Source of the DNA: Paenibacillus ginsengihumi DSM 21568
GTDB taxonomy: Bacteria > Bacillota > Bacilli > Paenibacillales > NBRC-103111
Assembly (NCBI RefSeq): GCF_000380965.1
Contig: NZ_KB905571.1
Location: forward strand, 1 to 64,000
Reading direction: 5' to 3'
Length of the DNA stretch: 64,000 nucleotides
Part shown: piece by piece, positions 62,281 to 64,000 of the stretch
How the letters are laid out: each line of letters starts with the position of its first letter
How positions within the stretch are numbered: position 1 is the stretch's first letter
The notes under the pieces: generated by a model
Told to the model about the DNA's origin: nothing
Databases searched by the model: none
The model's input: the letters and a program-made list of their open reading frames with translations, nothing else
Position numbers and translations under genes: made by a program

Positions 62281-63399
62281 ATGAAGCGATCATCTATTCT
62301 GGCGTTATTGTTCCTGGCGCTGCTGCTTGGCGCTCTGGCGATGCTCCCGGCGCAGCAAGTCCAGGCGGGGGACGGGCGCAGCGCCAAGGTGCTGGCTACC
62401 TCGCTGAATGTGCGCAGCGAGCCGGACGGCGAATCGACCATTGTCGGTTCGCTCAAGCAAGGCACAGTCGTCACCGTTTCGGACGAGGCTTACGGATGGG
62501 TTAAGGTCAGCTCGGGACGCTTGAAAGGCTGGGTAGCCGGCTATTATTTGCAGATCGGCGCGGGCAGCGCGGCGGACAAGCCTAAGTCGTCCGCATCCTC
62601 AGGGGCCTCGAAGAGCGTCGCCGGCAAGGCGCTCGGCCAAGCGAGCGTCACCGCGGATTCGCTGTTTATGCGCGAAGGCCCCGGAACGGACCATTCGATC
62701 GTCAGCGTGCTGAGTCTCGGGACTCCGCTCAGCATCCTGGACCGCAAGAACGGTTGGGTGAAGGTTCGAACCGCGGACGATCAGACCGGCTGGGTGTCGG
62801 GCAAATACGTCGGGAACCCGCAGGACGTCTCCGCCGTTCCCAAAAGCGGGGGCAAAGGGCTCAAGGGCAAAACGATCGTCATCGACCCCGGCCATGGCGG
62901 CAACGATCACGGGGTCATCGGCTCGAAGCACGAGACGAGCGAGAAGACGATCAACTTAAGCACGGCCCGTTATTTGGCCGAACAGCTGAAGCAGGCCGGA
63001 GCGCAGGCGATCCTGACCAGAACAAGCGACAAGAAGATCGAGCTGCAGGATCGGGTCAACGTCAGCGTGAAGAACCGGGCCGATGCGTTTGTAAGCATCC
63101 ATTACAATGCGTCGCCGAAGCAGGTGTCGGGCACCTTGACGTTTTTTTACTCCGAATCGAAGGACTTGCCGCTCGCGCGAAGCATCGCGTCATCCTTGGA
63201 GCGCAACCTGAGCCTGAAAAGCAACGGATACTCGTACGGCAACTATCATGTGCTGAGAGAAAATTCGCGGCCTTCGGTTCTGGTGGAGCTCGGATTTTTG
63301 ACGAATCCGAAGGACGAGGCGCTCGTCCGCGGCGCCGACTACCAGCGGAAAGCGGCGGCGGCGATTGTTGAGGGGCTGAGCGACTATTTTAATGAATAA
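62281..63399 (+). CDS. N-acetylmuramoyl-L-alanine amidase (amidase_3) with two SH3b domains
   Basis: 372 aa. A signal peptide (SILALLFLALLLGALAMLPA, cleavage after VQA) is followed by two bacterial SH3 domains (LNVRSEPDGESTIVGSLKQG; LFMREGPGTDHSIVSVLSLG) and a C-terminal amidase_3 domain. Zinc ligands and the catalytic Glu are visible: IDPGHGGND (His), the Glu of ETSEKTINL, SIHYNA (His) and VELGFLTNP. It cleaves the amide bond between MurNAc and L-Ala in peptidoglycan. The SH3b domains probably bind the wall. A strong terminator follows. Confidence 0.95.
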   Translation: MKRSSILALLFLALLLGALAMLPAQQVQAGDGRSAKVLATSLNVRSEPDGESTIVGSLKQGTVVTVSDEAYGWVKVSSGRLKGWVAGYYLQIGAGSAADKPKSSASSGASKSVAGKALGQASVTADSLFMREGPGTDHSIVSVLSLGTPLSILDRKNGWVKVRTADDQTGWVSGKYVGNPQDVSAVPKSGGKGLKGKTIVIDPGHGGNDHGVIGSKHETSEKTINLSTARYLAEQLKQAGAQAILTRTSDKKIELQDRVNVSVKNRADAFVSIHYNASPKQVSGTLTFFYSESKDLPLARSIASSLERNLSLKSNGYSYGNYHVLRENSRPSVLVELGFLTNPKDEALVRGADYQRKAAAAIVEGLSDYFNE

Positions 63400-63406
63400 T
63401 TTGTTG

Positions 63407-63433
63407 AAACGCCGTTTTGGCGTTTATTTTTTT
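63407..63433 (+). terminator. Terminator of the amidase gene
   Basis: AAACGCC (63407-63413), loop GTTTT, GGCGTTT (63419-63425), then ATTTTTTT. Confidence 0.92.
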
Positions 63434-63734
63434 CGGCCAAGAGGGATTCGCCGGGCGATGTTCGAATAAAGTGAATATATGGAATCGCGGCTCGCGGGCG
63501 GGGAACATCGGACAGGCCGGAGGGCCGGAAGGCGGGCATTTCCCTTTATTTCCCGGGGAAGCGCAGAAGTCGAGCGGTTAGCCGCGCGTTCGACAAATTT
63601 TACGGCAAGCGGACGCAGGCCGATTCGGGGCGCAGGCGCGGCCTTGCGCATGAGCTGACAGAACGACGGCCGAACAGGATCGCCCGATATGCCGATATCG
63701 CTGGCGCCGCAAGCAACGGAGGGGGAGATGAGGC
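63434..63734. other. Intergenic region without recognised features
   Basis: About 300 bp rich in GC. Open frames here have no ribosome site or family resemblance. GCCGGAGGGCCGGAAGGCGG near 63515 is locally repetitive. A ribosome site (GGAGGGGGAG) at 63718-63727 belongs to the following gene. Confidence 0.5.
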
Positions 63735-64000
63735 CTGGTTGAGAAGCTGATCGTCATTTGTCTGATGACAATGATTATTCATGCCGCCGAGACATGCTCC
63801 TATGCGATTCGCGCAGCGGGGGTAAGAACCGGCAAATTCGCCGTATCGCTGTCGCTTGCCGGTATGGTGCTGCTCATCTCGCGCACCTCCAATCTGGTGC
63901 AAGCGCCCATGATGGGCAAAGTCATCGATTACGCGAAAAGCCATGCCGCCTACGATTTGGAGCAGGCGCTCAGGTATATTTTGGGCGCCGCCTCCATCGG
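63735..64000 (+). CDS. amj: Amj-like alternate lipid II flippase, 5' part only
   Basis: The frame continues past the window end; about 88 codons are visible: VEKLIVICLMTMIIHAAETC, SYAIRAAGVRTGKFAVSLSL, LISRTSNLVQAPMMGKVIDY. This is the characteristic N-terminus of the Amj/YdaH family of polytopic membrane proteins that can replace MurJ in moving lipid II. The frame is closed by TGA at 63729-63731 and the first codon with correct spacing to GGAGGGGGAG is CTG 63735, so a rare CTG start seems likely. The first in-frame ATG (63765) would remove ten residues of helix 1. The next residues (HAAYDLEQALRYILGAASI) fit the loop before the following helix. Confidence 0.75.
   Translation, partial: MVEKLIVICLMTMIIHAAETCSYAIRAAGVRTGKFAVSLSLAGMVLLISRTSNLVQAPMMGKVIDYAKSHAAYDLEQALRYILGAASI

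Noticed and set aside
1-64000. tRNA, rRNA, integrase, transposase or phage genes
   Set aside because: No such gene or tRNA-like cloverleaf was recognised by eye on either strand. Repeats are present but without a mobilising enzyme in the window. A tRNAscan or ISfinder search would be more sensitive.

Overview
The window looks like a chromosomal segment of a GC-rich member of the Paenibacillaceae (Paenibacillus/Cohnella type). Pointers are strong GGAGG-type ribosome binding sites with many GTG/TTG starts, a YqkE-like protein, paired YkkC/YkkD exporters behind a guanidine-I riboswitch, a YtrA-type GntR/ABC cassette, an Amj-like flippase start, five AraC-type regulators and many plant-polysaccharide enzymes (GH43, GH28, GH2, GH78). 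No rRNA, tRNA, CRISPR array or intact insertion sequence was seen.

Layout. 0-3.2 kb: a 35-bp tandem array, an AraC regulator, then about 2 kb of layered non-coding repeats. 3.2-7.2 kb: a solute-binding lipoprotein under a promoter/cre pair, translationally coupled to a GH43-like enzyme whose C-terminal lectin-like domain is split by a 45-bp minisatellite; then a GNAT acetyltransferase. 7.3-23.2 kb: the most interesting locus. A seven-gene operon encodes a secreted-and-anchored VWA protein, a large tubulin/FtsZ-like GTPase, an 808-aa partner, a second VWA membrane protein, a beta-rich protein, a zinc-ribbon GTPase and a 1168-aa membrane-spanning protein with a GTPase-associated (GAP1-like) N-terminus. 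A divergent zinc-ribbon membrane protein and a 48-aa membrane peptide lie beside it. I read it as an NTP-driven membrane-associated machine (membrane remodelling, or a conflict/stress response); its function is not known from sequence.

24-33 kb: an endonuclease-like protein, a GH28 unit, an LLM-oxidoreductase stub, a CxxC protein divergent from a YtrA/ABC cassette with an AT-rich palindrome between them, and an LTA-synthase-family protein. 33-35 kb: small proteins and the guanidine-responsive ykkCD operon. 35-40.7 kb: an AraC regulator divergent from a sugar ABC transporter with YiaK-like and YiaL-like enzymes, which suggests uptake and catabolism of a diketogulonate-type sugar acid. 41-46.2 kb: a malic enzyme, an IclR regulator, a 37-aa peptide and malate synthase G, with one palindrome shared by the two enzyme promoters (a glyoxylate/malate regulon).

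46.3-54 kb is a decaying zone: the 3' stub of a sugar permease, dispersed repeats, an AT-richer GH2 gene, then an AraC gene and an SDR gene that meet head-to-head at a breakpoint, half a DHA2-type MFS gene, and a GPH symporter with an internal deletion. 54-64 kb: AraC plus GH78 rhamnosidase, glutathione peroxidase, AraC plus a second orphan solute-binding lipoprotein (paralogous to the one at 3.3 kb), a GarR-type dehydrogenase, an SH3b/amidase_3 cell-wall amidase, and the 5' end of an Amj-like gene that runs off the window and appears to use a CTG start.
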